Source of the DNA: Cupriavidus sp. EM10
GTDB taxonomy: Bacteria > Pseudomonadota > Gammaproteobacteria > Burkholderiales > Burkholderiaceae
Reading direction: 5' to 3'
NCBI RefSeq assembly: GCF_018729255.1
Contig: NZ_CP076060.1
Coordinates: 2,790,001-2,854,000, forward strand
Length of the DNA stretch: 64,000 nt
The translations under genes and the position numbers were made by a program. Shown here piece after piece: positions 37,112-46,215 of this stretch (position 1 is the stretch's first letter; each line of letters starts with the position of its first letter). The notes beneath the pieces were generated by a model. The model did not search any database and had not been told where the DNA came from. It was given only the letters and a program-made list of their open reading frames with translations.

Positions 37112-38295
37112 GGATCCTGGCCGTCTATGAGCGCTACTTCGCGCGGCTGATTTACGGCGTCTTCGCGTTCATCCTGTTCGCGGTGCTGGCGCTGTTCATC
37201 TTCTTCGACATGCTCAGCGAACTGGAGAGCGTGCAGGGCAACTACACGTCGCTGGTGGCGTTCTTCCACGTCATGCTGCAGGCACCCACGCGGGTGTACG
37301 AGGTGCTGCCGATCGCCGTGCTGATCAGCGCCATCTACGTGTTCTCGCAGCTGGCCAGCCAGTCCGAGTACACGATCTTCCGCGTGGCCGGCCTGAACAC
37401 GCGCCAGGCGCTGTTCTCGCTGTTCAAGCTTGCCGTGCCGCTGGCGCTTGTCACGTTCATCTTCGGCGAGTTCATCGGCCCGGCGGCCGAGCAGTACGCG
37501 CAAAAGATCAAGCTCGAGGCGGTTGGCGCCACGGTGTCGTCGGGCTTCAAGTCGGGGGTCTGGGTCAAGGACCGCGACCGCGACGCTTCGGGTGGCGGCG
37601 AGATCACACGATTCGTCAACGTCCAGGGGCTGCGGGCGGACCAGTCCATCACCGGCATCACGATCTACGAGTTCGACAAGGACTATCGCCTGCGCGTGAT
37701 CCGCGTGGCCAAGGAAGGCCGTTACCAGGGCGGGCAGCAATGGCAGCTCAACGACGTCAACGAGACGCGTTTTGCCGAACTGCGTGATCTTCCCGCCGGC
37801 CAGGCCGCCCCGGCGGCCGGCCAGCCAGCAACCCCGCGCGACGCGCTGGCGCCCGATTTCCGCGCCGAGCAGGCCCTGTTCCCGAACATGGTGATGCATT
37901 CCGAGCTGACCCCGCAGATCCTTTCAGTGCTGCTGGTGACCCCGGAACGGATGTCGACGCTGGACCTGTTCCGCTATATCCGCCACCTGCGCGACAACAA
38001 GCAGGACACGCAGCGCTACGAGATTGCATTCTGGAAGAAGGTGGTCTACCCGCTGACACTGTTCGTGATGGTGGCGCTGGCCCTGCCGTTTGCGTACCTG
38101 CACGCGCGGGCCGGCGCGGTGGGTGTGAAGGTCTTTGGCGGCATCATGCTGGGCCTGTCGTTCCACCTGGCCAATACGCTGTTCTCGCACGTGGGCCTGC
38201 TGCATACCTGGCCGCCGATCGTCTCGGCACTGGTGCCCGGCACGCTGTACCTGACCATCGCGCTGACATCGTTGCGCTGGGTGGACCGCCACTGA
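37108..38295 (+). CDS. lptG: Lipopolysaccharide export ABC transporter permease LptG
   Basis: A 395-residue partner of LptF. Helices near 12-35 (YGVFAFILFAVLALFIFFDM), 60-80 and 98-120, a periplasmic jellyroll part, then closing helices (VVYPLTLFVMVALALPFAYL, GVKVFGGIMLGLSFHLANTL). An Ala/Pro-rich linker of about 20 residues (AGQAAPAAGQPATPRDALAP) interrupts the periplasmic part and may be lineage-specific. The ATG overlaps the lptF stop. Confidence 0.94.
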   Translation: MRILAVYERYFARLIYGVFAFILFAVLALFIFFDMLSELESVQGNYTSLVAFFHVMLQAPTRVYEVLPIAVLISAIYVFSQLASQSEYTIFRVAGLNTRQALFSLFKLAVPLALVTFIFGEFIGPAAEQYAQKIKLEAVGATVSSGFKSGVWVKDRDRDASGGGEITRFVNVQGLRADQSITGITIYEFDKDYRLRVIRVAKEGRYQGGQQWQLNDVNETRFAELRDLPAGQAAPAAGQPATPRDALAPDFRAEQALFPNMVMHSELTPQILSVLLVTPERMSTLDLFRYIRHLRDNKQDTQRYEIAFWKKVVYPLTLFVMVALALPFAYLHARAGAVGVKVFGGIMLGLSFHLANTLFSHVGLLHTWPPIVSALVPGTLYLTIALTSLRWVDRH

Positions 38296-38297
38296 CC

Positions 38298-38681
38298 ATG
38301 GCCGCGCCGAAGCAAGCCATCATCCTGTTCGGCCACGGCGCGCGCGACGCCCGCTGGCGCGAGCCGTTCGACCGGCTGCATGCCCGGCTGTCGGCGCTAA
38401 GGCCCGATTGCGCAGTGCGGCTGGCATTTCTGGAACTGATGGCGCCGTCGCTGGCGGACGCCATCGACGAGCTGGCTGGCACCGGTGTCGATACGATGAC
38501 CGTGGTGCCGGTGTTCTTCGGCCAGGGCGGCCATCTGCGGCGCGATTTCCCGGCGCTGATCGACACATGCCGGGCGAAGTATCCAGCGGTTCGGATTCAG
38601 GCGGCTACGGCGGTGGGCGAGGTCGATAGCGTGCTCGATGCAATTGCGGCGTATTGCGCGCTGGCGGCGCGCGACACCTGA
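38298..38681 (+). CDS. cbiX: Sirohydrochlorin chelatase (CbiX/SirB type)
   Basis: A 127-residue single-domain CbiX. LFGHGARDARWREPFDRLHA near residues 10-29 and MTVVPVFFGQGGHLRRDFP near 67-85 carry the two metal-binding His (HGAR and GGHL). It inserts iron (siroheme) or cobalt (anaerobic cobalamin) into sirohydrochlorin. It begins two bases after lptG. cobA, which makes the precursor, ends just downstream in the opposite direction, so a siroheme role for sulfite reductase is most likely. Confidence 0.9.
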   Translation: MAAPKQAIILFGHGARDARWREPFDRLHARLSALRPDCAVRLAFLELMAPSLADAIDELAGTGVDTMTVVPVFFGQGGHLRRDFPALIDTCRAKYPAVRIQAATAVGEVDSVLDAIAAYCALAARDT

Positions 38682-38688
38682 CGGTTGA

Positions 38689-38813
38689 CTCCCCTCTCCC
38701 ATGCAATGGGAGAGGGGCTGGGGGTGAGGGTTAATCGGTTCCGCTTGCCGACATGTGGCAATTTGAACCGCCCGGCCCTCTCCCCGCCCCTCTCCCGCAA
38801 GCGGGAGAGGGGA
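38689..38813. repeat. Paired palindromic repeat (REP/BIME-like), locus 6
   Basis: Two opposed palindromes at 38689-38729 and 38772-38813. The spacer has GCTTGCCGACATGTGGCAA and TTTGAACC, nearly the same as in the 57.4 kb copy. It lies between cbiX and cobA, followed at once by a true terminator. Confidence 0.88.
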
Positions 38814-38842
38814 GCAAAACCCAAAACCCAAAAACCAAAAAC

Positions 38843-38872
38843 AAAGGCCAGGAATCGCTTCCTGGCCTTTTT
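38843..38872. terminator. Bidirectional rho-independent terminator between cbiX and cobA
   Basis: AAAGGCCAGGAA, loop TCGC, TTCCTGGCCTTT, then TT; a perfect 12-pair stem. Runs of T on one side and A on the other let it serve both convergent operons. Confidence 0.93.
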
Positions 38873-38890
38873 ACTATCTGCTGCCTGCCC

Positions 38891-39666
38891 TCACGCTGCC
38901 CGCTCGCCCTCGGCGTGTCCTTCGACGCGCTCGGTGGCACGGGTTCCCAGGGCCTCGCCGATCATCAGCAGGCTGGGCTGCACCGGATCCATCCACTGTG
39001 CTGCCTCGCCCGCCGCCATCTGGCGCAGCGTGAACTGCTGGCTGCGCTGGTTTGGCGTGGTGGCCGCTTCCACCACCCAGGCGGGCGTGGAGGCCGGCTT
39101 GCCGTGCGCCATCAGCTGCGCGGCAATCCGGGCGGCCTGGTCGCGGCCCATGTAGTAGACGATCGTATCGGCCTTGACATCGGCCTCCACGTCGACGGCA
39201 TCGGCCGCCTTGGCCTGCGTGGCAAACGCCACGCTGCGCGACACGCCGCGCTTGGTCAGCGGCCGCGCGATGGCGCTGGCGGCCGCCAGGGCGGCGGTAA
39301 TGCCCGGCACCACCTCGTATTCGATGCCGGCCGCTTCCAGCGCCTGCAGTTCCTCGTCGGCGCGGCCGAACAGCATCGGATCGCCCCCCTTCAGGCGCAC
39401 CACGCGCTCGTACTTGGTGGCCAGGTCGACGATCTGGCGGTTGATGAACAGCTGGGCAGTCGACCGCTGGCCGCAGCGCTTGCCCACCTCGATCAGCTGG
39501 GCCTGGGGCACCAGGCCAGCATCTCGGGCGACACCAGCGCGTCGTGCAGCACGACCTGGGCTTCGCCCAGCAGCCGTGCGCCCCGCACCGTAATGAGATC
39601 GGCCGCACCGGGGCCTGCACCAATCAGGTACACCTTGCCGGTCGACGTTGCCTTCTGCGCGTTCAT
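38891..39666 (-). pseudogene. cobA: Uroporphyrinogen-III C-methyltransferase, frameshifted
   Basis: A SUMT of 258 residues once repaired; it methylates uroporphyrinogen III twice to precorrin-2. The first frame has [20 protein letters not shown] and ends at SPEMLAW; the next frame has [30 protein letters not shown] and VVPGITAA, the family's SAM-site motifs. One missing base at about 39513-39516 (GCCTGG should be GCCCTGG) joins them. The start is ATG 39666; a GTG three codons upstream is possible. It lacks the CysG N-terminal dehydrogenase/chelatase domain. Last gene of the sulfate operon. Confidence 0.88.
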
Positions 39667-39705
39667 CTCTGCCACCGTTATGCGATCTGTCCAGTCCGGA
39701 CGATA

Positions 39706-41010
39706 TCAGGCGTACGCACGGATCATGCCCGCCGCCACCGTGTGGTTGGTGGCTTCGTCGATCAGCACGAAGGCGCCCGTGGCCGGGTTGTCGCCGTAGG
39801 TATCGCAGACGATCGGCTTCTGCAGCGAGATCTGCACCGAACCGATGTCGTTGAGGTTGATATCGTGGCGGCCGGTCTCGTGCGACAGCGTATGCACGTC
39901 CAGCACGCGATCCACCGTCGCCACGCGGGCGAACACGCTGGCCGTGGTGTGCTTGAGCACGTACTTGCGCGACGGGTTCAGCGATTCGTCGTCGAACCAG
40001 CACAGGTCGGCGGTCAGCTTCTTGGCCGAAGCGGCCGTGGCGTCGGCGGCGACGAACATGTCACCACGCGATACATCGACGTCCTCGGCCAGGCGCACGG
40101 TCACCGTGTCGCCAGCGTTGGCCGAATCGGCCGAGCCGTTCGGCGTCAGCACCTCGGCCACCACGGCTTCGCGGTTGGCCGGCAGCACGCGCAGCTTCTG
40201 GCCCACGCGCACGGTGCCCGCTTCCACGCGCCCGGCGTAGCCACGGAAATCGTCGGCGGCGGAACCGTCCTGGCGCACCACCAGCTGCACCGGGAAGCGC
40301 AACGCGGCGTCGCCCTCGGGGGCCACGTCTTCCACCGGCAGGGCTTCCAGCAGCGGCAGCAGCGGCTCGCCCTGGTACCAGGGCATGGCGTCGCTGGCGT
40401 GCACGATGTTGTCGCCGCGCAGCGCCGACACCGGCACGTACGTCACGTCCTTCAGGCCCAGCTGGGCGGCCAGCTCCGTATAGGCGGCGCGGATCTCGTT
40501 GAAACGCTGCTCGCTGTATTCGACCAGGTCCATCTTGTTCACGGCCACGATCACGTGCTGCAGTTCCAGCAGCTTCAGGATCGCCGAATGGCGCTTGGTC
40601 TGGGCCAGCAGTTCGGCACGGCCATTGGTCACCGTGACGCGCGTGGCATCCACCAGCACGATGGCGGCGTGGGCGGTCGACGCGCCCGTGACCATGTTGC
40701 GCGTGTACTGCTCGTGGCCCGGCGTATCGGCGATGATGAACTTGCGGCGCGCCGTCGAAAAGTAGCGGTACGCCACATCGATCGTGATGCCCTGCTCGCG
40801 CTCGGCCTCCAGGCCGTCGGTCAGCAGCGAGAAGTCGATCTGCTCGCCGGCGGTGCGCTTGTTCTTGGCGTTGGCCAGCGCGGTCAGCTGGTCGGACAGC
40901 ACAGCCTTGCTGTCGAACAGCAGGCGGCCGATCAGCGTGCTCTTGCCGTCATCGACGGACCCGGCGGTGATGAAACGCAGCAGGCCCTGGTGTTGAGATT
41001 GGTGAGACAT
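39706..41010 (-). CDS. cysN: Sulfate adenylyltransferase subunit 1 (GTPase)
   Basis: A 434-residue CysN. P-loop GSVDDGKSTLIGRLLFDSK is near 18-36, the G3 box DTPGHEQYTRNM near 95-106, and NKMDLV near 158. It hydrolyses GTP to drive adenosine phosphosulfate formation by CysD. No APS kinase domain is attached, in keeping with direct reduction of APS. The ATG at 41010 has AGGAAAG seven bases upstream and is preferred over an ATG six codons earlier. A 139-base gap separates it from cysD. Confidence 0.94.
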   Translation of the reverse strand: MSHQSQHQGLLRFITAGSVDDGKSTLIGRLLFDSKAVLSDQLTALANAKNKRTAGEQIDFSLLTDGLEAEREQGITIDVAYRYFSTARRKFIIADTPGHEQYTRNMVTGASTAHAAIVLVDATRVTVTNGRAELLAQTKRHSAILKLLELQHVIVAVNKMDLVEYSEQRFNEIRAAYTELAAQLGLKDVTYVPVSALRGDNIVHASDAMPWYQGEPLLPLLEALPVEDVAPEGDAALRFPVQLVVRQDGSAADDFRGYAGRVEAGTVRVGQKLRVLPANREAVVAEVLTPNGSADSANAGDTVTVRLAEDVDVSRGDMFVAADATAASAKKLTADLCWFDDESLNPSRKYVLKHTTASVFARVATVDRVLDVHTLSHETGRHDINLNDIGSVQISLQKPIVCDTYGDNPATGAFVLIDEATNHTVAAGMIRAYA

Positions 41011-41149
41011 ATGATCTTTCCTGTTCATTCTCGACGCCGCATGTTCCGGCGCATAGACGGGATACAGCGCTAGGCGCGTGAGGGCGACGTGTACATCGGG
41101 CGCGCGACACTCGCGCAACGACGCGATGTGCCCGTATATGCGTCCGGTG

Positions 41150-42111
41150 TCAGAAATAACCTTCTTTCTTGCGGCGTTCCATCGAGGCTTCGCTCGTCTG
41201 GTCGTCCATCCGCGTGGCGCCACGCTCGGTGATCTCGGTCACCGCCGTCTCGGCGATGATCTCCACCGGCGATGCCGCGACGCTGGCCACCGGGCAGGTG
41301 CAGCTGATGTCGCCCACGGTACGGAAGCGGACCGACAGCACTTCGCTGACATCGCCATCCTGCTTCGGCGTGATCGGCGTCACCGGCACCAGCAGGCCGT
41401 TCTTGCGCACTACTTCGCGCTGGTGCGCGTAGTAGATCGGGGCAGGGCCAGGTTTTCGCGGGCGATGTACTGCCACACGTCAAGCTCGGTCCAGTTCGAG
41501 ATCGGGAACACGCGCATCTGCTCGCCCTGGGCCATGCGGGCGTTGTACAGGCTCCACAGCTCGGGGCGCTGGGCCTTCGGGTCCCACTGGCCGAATTCGT
41601 CGCGGAACGAGAAGATGCGTTCCTTGGCGCGGGCCTTTTCCTCGTCGCGGCGGGCGCCGCCCATCAGCGCGTCGTACTTGTGCGCCTCGATGGTTTCCAG
41701 CAGCGTCACGGCCTGCGCGGCGTTGCGCGAGTCGGTTTCCTTGCGCAGGCGCACGGTACCGCGCTTGATCGAGTCCTCCACATGGCCCACCACCAGGCGC
41801 GCGCCCAGTTCGGCCACGCGCTGGTCGCGGAAGGCGATCACTTCCGGGTAGTTGTGGCCGGTGTCGATATGCACCAGCGGGAACGGCAGTTCCACCTTGC
41901 GGTCGCCCAGGCGGAAGGCCTTCAGCGCCAGGTGCAGCATGACGATCGAATCCTTGCCGCCCGAGAACAGCAGCGCCGGGTTGCGGCACTCGGCCACCAC
42001 CTCGCGGATGATGTAGATCGACTCGGCTTCGAGCCGGTCGAGGTGGTCGTTCTGGACCTGCAGCAGGTGTTCCACGTTGGCGGCCACGCCTGCGTCTGCG
42101 ATGTCGTTCAT
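41150..42111 (-). pseudogene. cysD: Sulfate adenylyltransferase subunit 2, frameshifted
   Basis: A CysD of 320 residues once repaired. The pyrophosphate loop FSGGKDSIVMLHLALKAF is near residues 40-57. VHIDTGHNYPE and GGARRDEEKARAKER follow. The frame fails after ARENLALP; PIYYAHQREVVRKNGLLVP continues in another frame, ending TSEASMERRKKEGYF. The four-G run at 41440-41443 should be five. It activates sulfate with ATP together with CysN. Start ATG 42111; another ATG three codons upstream is possible. Confidence 0.9.
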
Positions 42112-42149
42112 GATGCCCATGTCGTTCTCGGCCTCTGCTAATTCTGTGT

Positions 42150-42953
42150 TCAGTGCTTGATGTTCTGCTCGTGGAGGCCGCACTCTTTCGAGTCCTTGCT
42201 CTCCCACCACCACCGGCCGGCGCGAACGTCCTCGCCAGCCTTCACGGCCCGCGTACACGGCTCGCAGCCAATGCTGGGGTAACCCTTGGCGTGCAGCGCG
42301 TTGACCGGCACGTTGTGGCGCGTCAGGTAGGCCCACACCTCGGCCTCGGTCCAGTCCGCCAGCGGATTGAACTTGGGGATGCCGCGGGCTTCGTCCAGTT
42401 CCTCGAACGGCAGCTCGGCGCGCGTCACGGCCTGTTCGCGGCGCTGGCCGGTCATCCAGGCATCGGCGTGCGACAGGGCGCGATTCAGCGGTTCCACCTT
42501 GCGGATGCCGCAGCAGCTCTTGCGCAGGTCCACGCTGTCGTAGAAAGCGTTCAGACCGTGGTTTCGCAGGTAGTTCTCCACCGCTTCCGGATCGGGCGTG
42601 AACTGCTCGACCGTGTAGCCGTAGCGATCCTTCACCTGGTCCAGCACGGCCAGCGTCTCGGCATGCAGGCGGCCTGTGTTCAGCGTGAACACGCGGATGC
42701 CGGCGCGCACGGCGTCGCCGCCACGCAGGATCGCGTCGGTCAGCACCATGTCTTCGGCAGCCAGGCTGGTGGCAAAGCGCGCGCGGAAGAAGCGGCCGGC
42801 GATGCCCGACAGGCGCTCGGCCAGCGCGCGTTCCTTGGCTTCCAGCGCGCCCACCGTGCCCGTGTACTCCGGCTTCGTCCACAGCGCCGGGGGGCGCAGC
42901 GACGAGACCGCGCCGGCCTCGACCACGGGGATCCCGGAGATCACGGCGCTCAT
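42150..42953 (-). CDS. cysH: Adenylyl-sulfate reductase (CysH family, Fe-S type)
   Basis: A 267-residue reductase that turns APS into sulfite with thioredoxin. Paired cysteines in SCCGIRKVEPL (near 140) and in IGCEPCTRAVKAGEDVRAGR (near 235) bind a [4Fe-4S] cluster; this marks the APS-reducing branch rather than the PAPS-reducing one, and no APS kinase gene is seen. The C-terminal catalytic Cys is in KECGLHEQN. The start overlaps the DUF934 gene by four bases. Confidence 0.93.
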   Translation of the reverse strand: MSAVISGIPVVEAGAVSSLRPPALWTKPEYTGTVGALEAKERALAERLSGIAGRFFRARFATSLAAEDMVLTDAILRGGDAVRAGIRVFTLNTGRLHAETLAVLDQVKDRYGYTVEQFTPDPEAVENYLRNHGLNAFYDSVDLRKSCCGIRKVEPLNRALSHADAWMTGQRREQAVTRAELPFEELDEARGIPKFNPLADWTEAEVWAYLTRHNVPVNALHAKGYPSIGCEPCTRAVKAGEDVRAGRWWWESKDSKECGLHEQNIKH

Positions 42954-43537
42954 GCGGCGCCCCGGGCCGTGGTGTCGGTCACGTCGGCACGTGCACGGCG
43001 GAACAGCGGCAGCGGCTCGTCCACCGACGCCTGGTAGGCCACCGTGAACTCGGTGAAGCCCTTGATCGCGTCTTCGATGTTCTTGTCCGCCCGCACGGCG
43101 AACGTGTCGAAGCCGCAGCGCTTCATGAAGTTCAGCTGGTCGCGCAGCACATCGCCAATGGCGCGCAGCTGGCCGGCCCAGTGGTAGCGCGTGCGCAGCA
43201 GGTAGGCCGACGAGAAGCCGCGGCCATCGCGGAACACCGGGAAGTCGACGGCCACGGCCGACACGCGGTCGAAGAACGCCTCGGCATCGCCCGGCTCGTC
43301 TTCCGGGGCCAGCCACACGCCGGTGATGGCCTTGTCGCGGCCAGCCAGCAGCGATTCGTTGGCCTTCCACACCGACAGCGGGAACAGCACCGCGTCGGCG
43401 CCCTGCGCCACGGCGATGATGCGCGCCTCGTCCAGCGGCTGCTCGTCTGTGGCGCGCAGCACGGTCCAGTGGTCTTCCACGATGACGGGACGGAATTGGC
43501 CAGCGTCGTCGCGTTGCAGTTGAATGATCTTTGCCAT
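42950..43537 (-). CDS. DUF934 family protein of the sulfate operon
   Basis: A 195-residue soluble protein. It has the DUF934 pattern: VWKANESLLAGRDKAITGVWL near 58-78, VDFPVFRDGRGFSSAYLLRTR near 100-120, and GDVLRDQLNFMKRCGFDTFAV near 130-150. The family almost always lies next to cysH and cysI and is thought to help sulfite reduction, but its chemistry is not established. It is coupled by overlap to cysH and starts 19 bases after cysI. Confidence 0.88.
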   Translation of the reverse strand: MAKIIQLQRDDAGQFRPVIVEDHWTVLRATDEQPLDEARIIAVAQGADAVLFPLSVWKANESLLAGRDKAITGVWLAPEDEPGDAEAFFDRVSAVAVDFPVFRDGRGFSSAYLLRTRYHWAGQLRAIGDVLRDQLNFMKRCGFDTFAVRADKNIEDAIKGFTEFTVAYQASVDEPLPLFRRARADVTDTTARGAA

Positions 43538-43556
43538 GTTCAGTCTCTTTCGTTCG

Positions 43557-45239
43557 TCAGGCTTCGGCGCGCTCTTCGCGTTGCTTGTCGGCGTACACAC
43601 GCTCCTTGAACGGGGCGATGCCGATACGGGCAAACGTTTCGATAAAGCGCTCGTCGCCGGCACGGTTGGCCACGAACGTGTCGATGATGCGGGTCACCAC
43701 CTCGGGCATTTCCTCGGCGCTGAACGACGGGCCGATCACCTTGCCGATGGCCGAGTCATTGCCCTGGGCGCCGCCCAGCGTGACCTGGTACCACTCGGAG
43801 CCGTCCTTGTCGACGCCCAGCACGCCGATGTTGCCCACGTGGTGGTGGCCGCAGGCGTTGATGCAGCCCGAGATGTTCAGCGACACTTCGCCCAGGTCAT
43901 GGACATAGTCCAGGTCGTCGAAGCGCTCCTGGATCGCCAGCGCGATCGGGATCGACTTGGCATTGGCCAGCGAGCAGAAATCGCCGCCCGGGCACGCGAT
44001 GATGTCGGTCAGCAGGCCGATGTTGGCCGTGGCCAGGCCGGCCTTCTTCGCGTCTTCCCACAGCGCGAACAGGTCGTGCTTCTTCACGTCCGGCAGCACC
44101 AGGTTCTGCTCGTGCGCCACGCGCAGTTCGCCAAAGCCGTAGCGGTCGGCGAAGTCGGCCACCGCTTCCATCTGCTCGGCCGTGGCATCGCCCGGAGGCG
44201 ACGCGGGGCCCGGCTTGGTCGACAGCGTGACCGACGCGTAGCCCGGCACGCGGTGCGCGCGCACGTTGCGGCTGACCCAGCGGGCGAACGCCTTGTTTTC
44301 CAGCAGCTGCTTCTCGAACGTTGCGTCGGTGTCGGGCAGCTTCTCGTAGGCGGGCGGCGCGAAGTACTGCGCCACGCGGTCGAACTCGGCCTGCGTCAGC
44401 GTGCCGGGGCCGTCCTTGCTGAACTTCCACTCTTCTTCCACTTCGGCGGCGAACTTGTCGGCGCCGATGGCCTTCACCAGGATCTTGATGCGGGCCTTGT
44501 ACTTGTTGTCGCGACGACCGTAGCGGTTGTACACGCGGATGGCAGACTCCACGTAGGTCAGCATGTGCTGCCACGGCAGGTCTTCCTTGATGATCGTGCC
44601 CAGGATCGGCGTACGGCCCAGGCCGCCACCGGCCAGGATGCGCAGGCGCGTCTCGCCCTCGGCGTTCTTGTACGCGTAGATGCCGATATCGTGCATCTGC
44701 ACCACGGCGCGGTCGTCCTTCGTGGCCGAGATGGCGATCTTGAACTTGCGCGGCAGGAACGCGAATTCCGGCTGGAACGTGCTCCACTGGCGCAGCAGTT
44801 CGGCCAGCACGCGCGGGTCCACCGATTCGTCCGGCGCCACGCCGGCAAACTGGTCGGTGGTGATGTTGCGCACGCAGTTGCCCGAGGTCTGGATGCCGTG
44901 CATCTCGACGCTGGCCAGGTCTGCCAGCACGTCGGGCACGCGCTCCAGGTCCATCCAGTTGTACTGGATGTTCTGGCGCGTGGAGAAATGGCCATAGCCG
45001 CGGTCGTACTCGCGGGCGATGTGGCCCAGCATGCGCAGTTGCTTCGAGGCCAGCAGGCCGTACGGAATGGCCACGCGCAGCATGTACGCGTGACGCTGCA
45101 TGTACAGGCCGTTCTGCAGGCGCAGCGGCAGGAATTCTTCCTCGGTCAGTTCATCGGACAGGCGGCGGCGCACCTGGTCGCGGAATTGCGCGACACGTTC
45201 CTGGACGATGCGCTGGTCGTATTGATCGTACTGATACAT
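43557..45239 (-). CDS. cysI: Sulfite reductase hemoprotein
   Basis: A 560-residue nitrite/sulfite reductase family enzyme reducing sulfite to sulfide with siroheme and a [4Fe-4S] cluster. Two ferredoxin-like halves: YGHFSTRQNIQYNWM near 82-96, and GFGELRVAHEQNLVLP-like GYGFGELRVAHEQNLV. The cluster and siroheme Cys motifs are CPGGDFCSLANAKS near 412-425 and NISGCINACGHHH near 455-467. No flavoprotein cysJ gene is present, so the electron donor is probably a ferredoxin or another unit. Confidence 0.93.
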   Translation of the reverse strand: MYQYDQYDQRIVQERVAQFRDQVRRRLSDELTEEEFLPLRLQNGLYMQRHAYMLRVAIPYGLLASKQLRMLGHIAREYDRGYGHFSTRQNIQYNWMDLERVPDVLADLASVEMHGIQTSGNCVRNITTDQFAGVAPDESVDPRVLAELLRQWSTFQPEFAFLPRKFKIAISATKDDRAVVQMHDIGIYAYKNAEGETRLRILAGGGLGRTPILGTIIKEDLPWQHMLTYVESAIRVYNRYGRRDNKYKARIKILVKAIGADKFAAEVEEEWKFSKDGPGTLTQAEFDRVAQYFAPPAYEKLPDTDATFEKQLLENKAFARWVSRNVRAHRVPGYASVTLSTKPGPASPPGDATAEQMEAVADFADRYGFGELRVAHEQNLVLPDVKKHDLFALWEDAKKAGLATANIGLLTDIIACPGGDFCSLANAKSIPIALAIQERFDDLDYVHDLGEVSLNISGCINACGHHHVGNIGVLGVDKDGSEWYQVTLGGAQGNDSAIGKVIGPSFSAEEMPEVVTRIIDTFVANRAGDERFIETFARIGIAPFKERVYADKQREERAEA

Positions 45240-45270
45240 GGTGTGGGTCCGTTCAGTATTCGTTGAATGC

Positions 45271-46043
45271 TTAGGAAACGAGCTTGATGGCGACGAGGGT
45301 CAACGTCGTCGCCAGTGCGGCGCGCACGAGCCGCTCGGGCAGCGCCCGCGACAGCTGCGCACCGAGCCAGATGCCGGGGATCGAGCCCACCAGCAGCGCC
45401 AGCAACAAATTCCAGTCGACGGTGCCAAGCCACACGTGGCCCAGCCCGGCCACGGCCGTGAGCGGCACGGCATAGGCGATATCGGTACCAGCCACTTCGG
45501 CCGGCTTCATATGGGGTACAGCAGCAGGATCAGGGTGGCGCCTACCGCACCCGCGCCAATCGACGACACGGTCACCAGCACGCCAAGCACGGCGCCGACC
45601 ACCACCGTGGCCACCGCCTGCGCGCGGCCTTCGAGCTGGAAGCGCGGATTGCGCTCCAGCCACGCCAGCATCTGCTTGCGGCACAGCAGCGACAGCACGG
45701 TCAGCAGCACGGAGACCCCGATCGTCACGCGGATGGCGTGCAGCCACCGGGCATCGAGTTCGCCCGCGCTCTTGAGCACCAGGATGGCGGCCAGCGCGGC
45801 GGGCAGGCTGCCCACGCACAGGCGGCGCACCACCTGCCACTGCACATGGCCGTGGGCGCGATGGGCGATGGTGCCGAAACCCTTGGTAATGGAGGCGAAT
45901 GCCAGGTCGGTGCCGACGGCGGTGGCCGGCGAGAAACCGAACAGCAGCGTCAGAAGCGGCGTCATGAGCGAGCCGCCGCCTACCCCGGTCAGACCAACCA
46001 GGATACCTACCAGCAGACCGGAAACGGTGAAGGCAAGGGACAT
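45271..46043 (-). pseudogene. TauE/SafE family sulfite exporter, frameshifted
   Basis: A membrane protein of 257 residues once repaired. Two repeats of the family pattern: GLLVGILVGLTGVGGGSLMTPLL near 9-31 and LGVLVTVSSIGAGAVGATLI in the second half. The first frame stops after LLLYPI; the rest (HMKPAEVAGTDIAYAVPL through LVAIKLVS) is in the next frame. The four-G run at 45513-45516 should be five. It is the first gene of the sulfate operon and would remove excess sulfite or sulfate-like anions. Confidence 0.88.
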
Positions 46044-46215
46044 CGGGGACGCTTCTCGACTCGCGCCGGCTCCGGTGGTGCCGGCACCACCTTCTTCAGG
46101 CTGGGCGCGGACGCAATGCGGGCAGGCGAACGTTTAACAAAGTTCGAGAATCGTAATAAACTCGCCTCATATCTCAAACTAATAAGAAGTTGTTTGTTTA
46201 TACGAGCGAAGTTAT
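46044..46215. promoter_or_regulatory. Divergent promoter region of the sulfate operon and its regulator
   Basis: About 170 bases between tauE and the CysB-like gene. The regulator side (46130-46215) is AT-rich, with TTAACAAAGTTCGAGAATCG and TAATAAACTC, where CysB-type proteins would bind. No exact -35 and -10 pair is assigned. Confidence 0.5.

Noticed and set aside
38746..38880. Insertion sequence remnant between cbiX and cobA
   Set aside because: The paired palindromes and terminator explain the region; no transposase sequence is present.
43524..45266. A 580-codon plus-strand frame opposite cysI
   Set aside because: It is exactly antisense to cysI, which carries all siroheme motifs.
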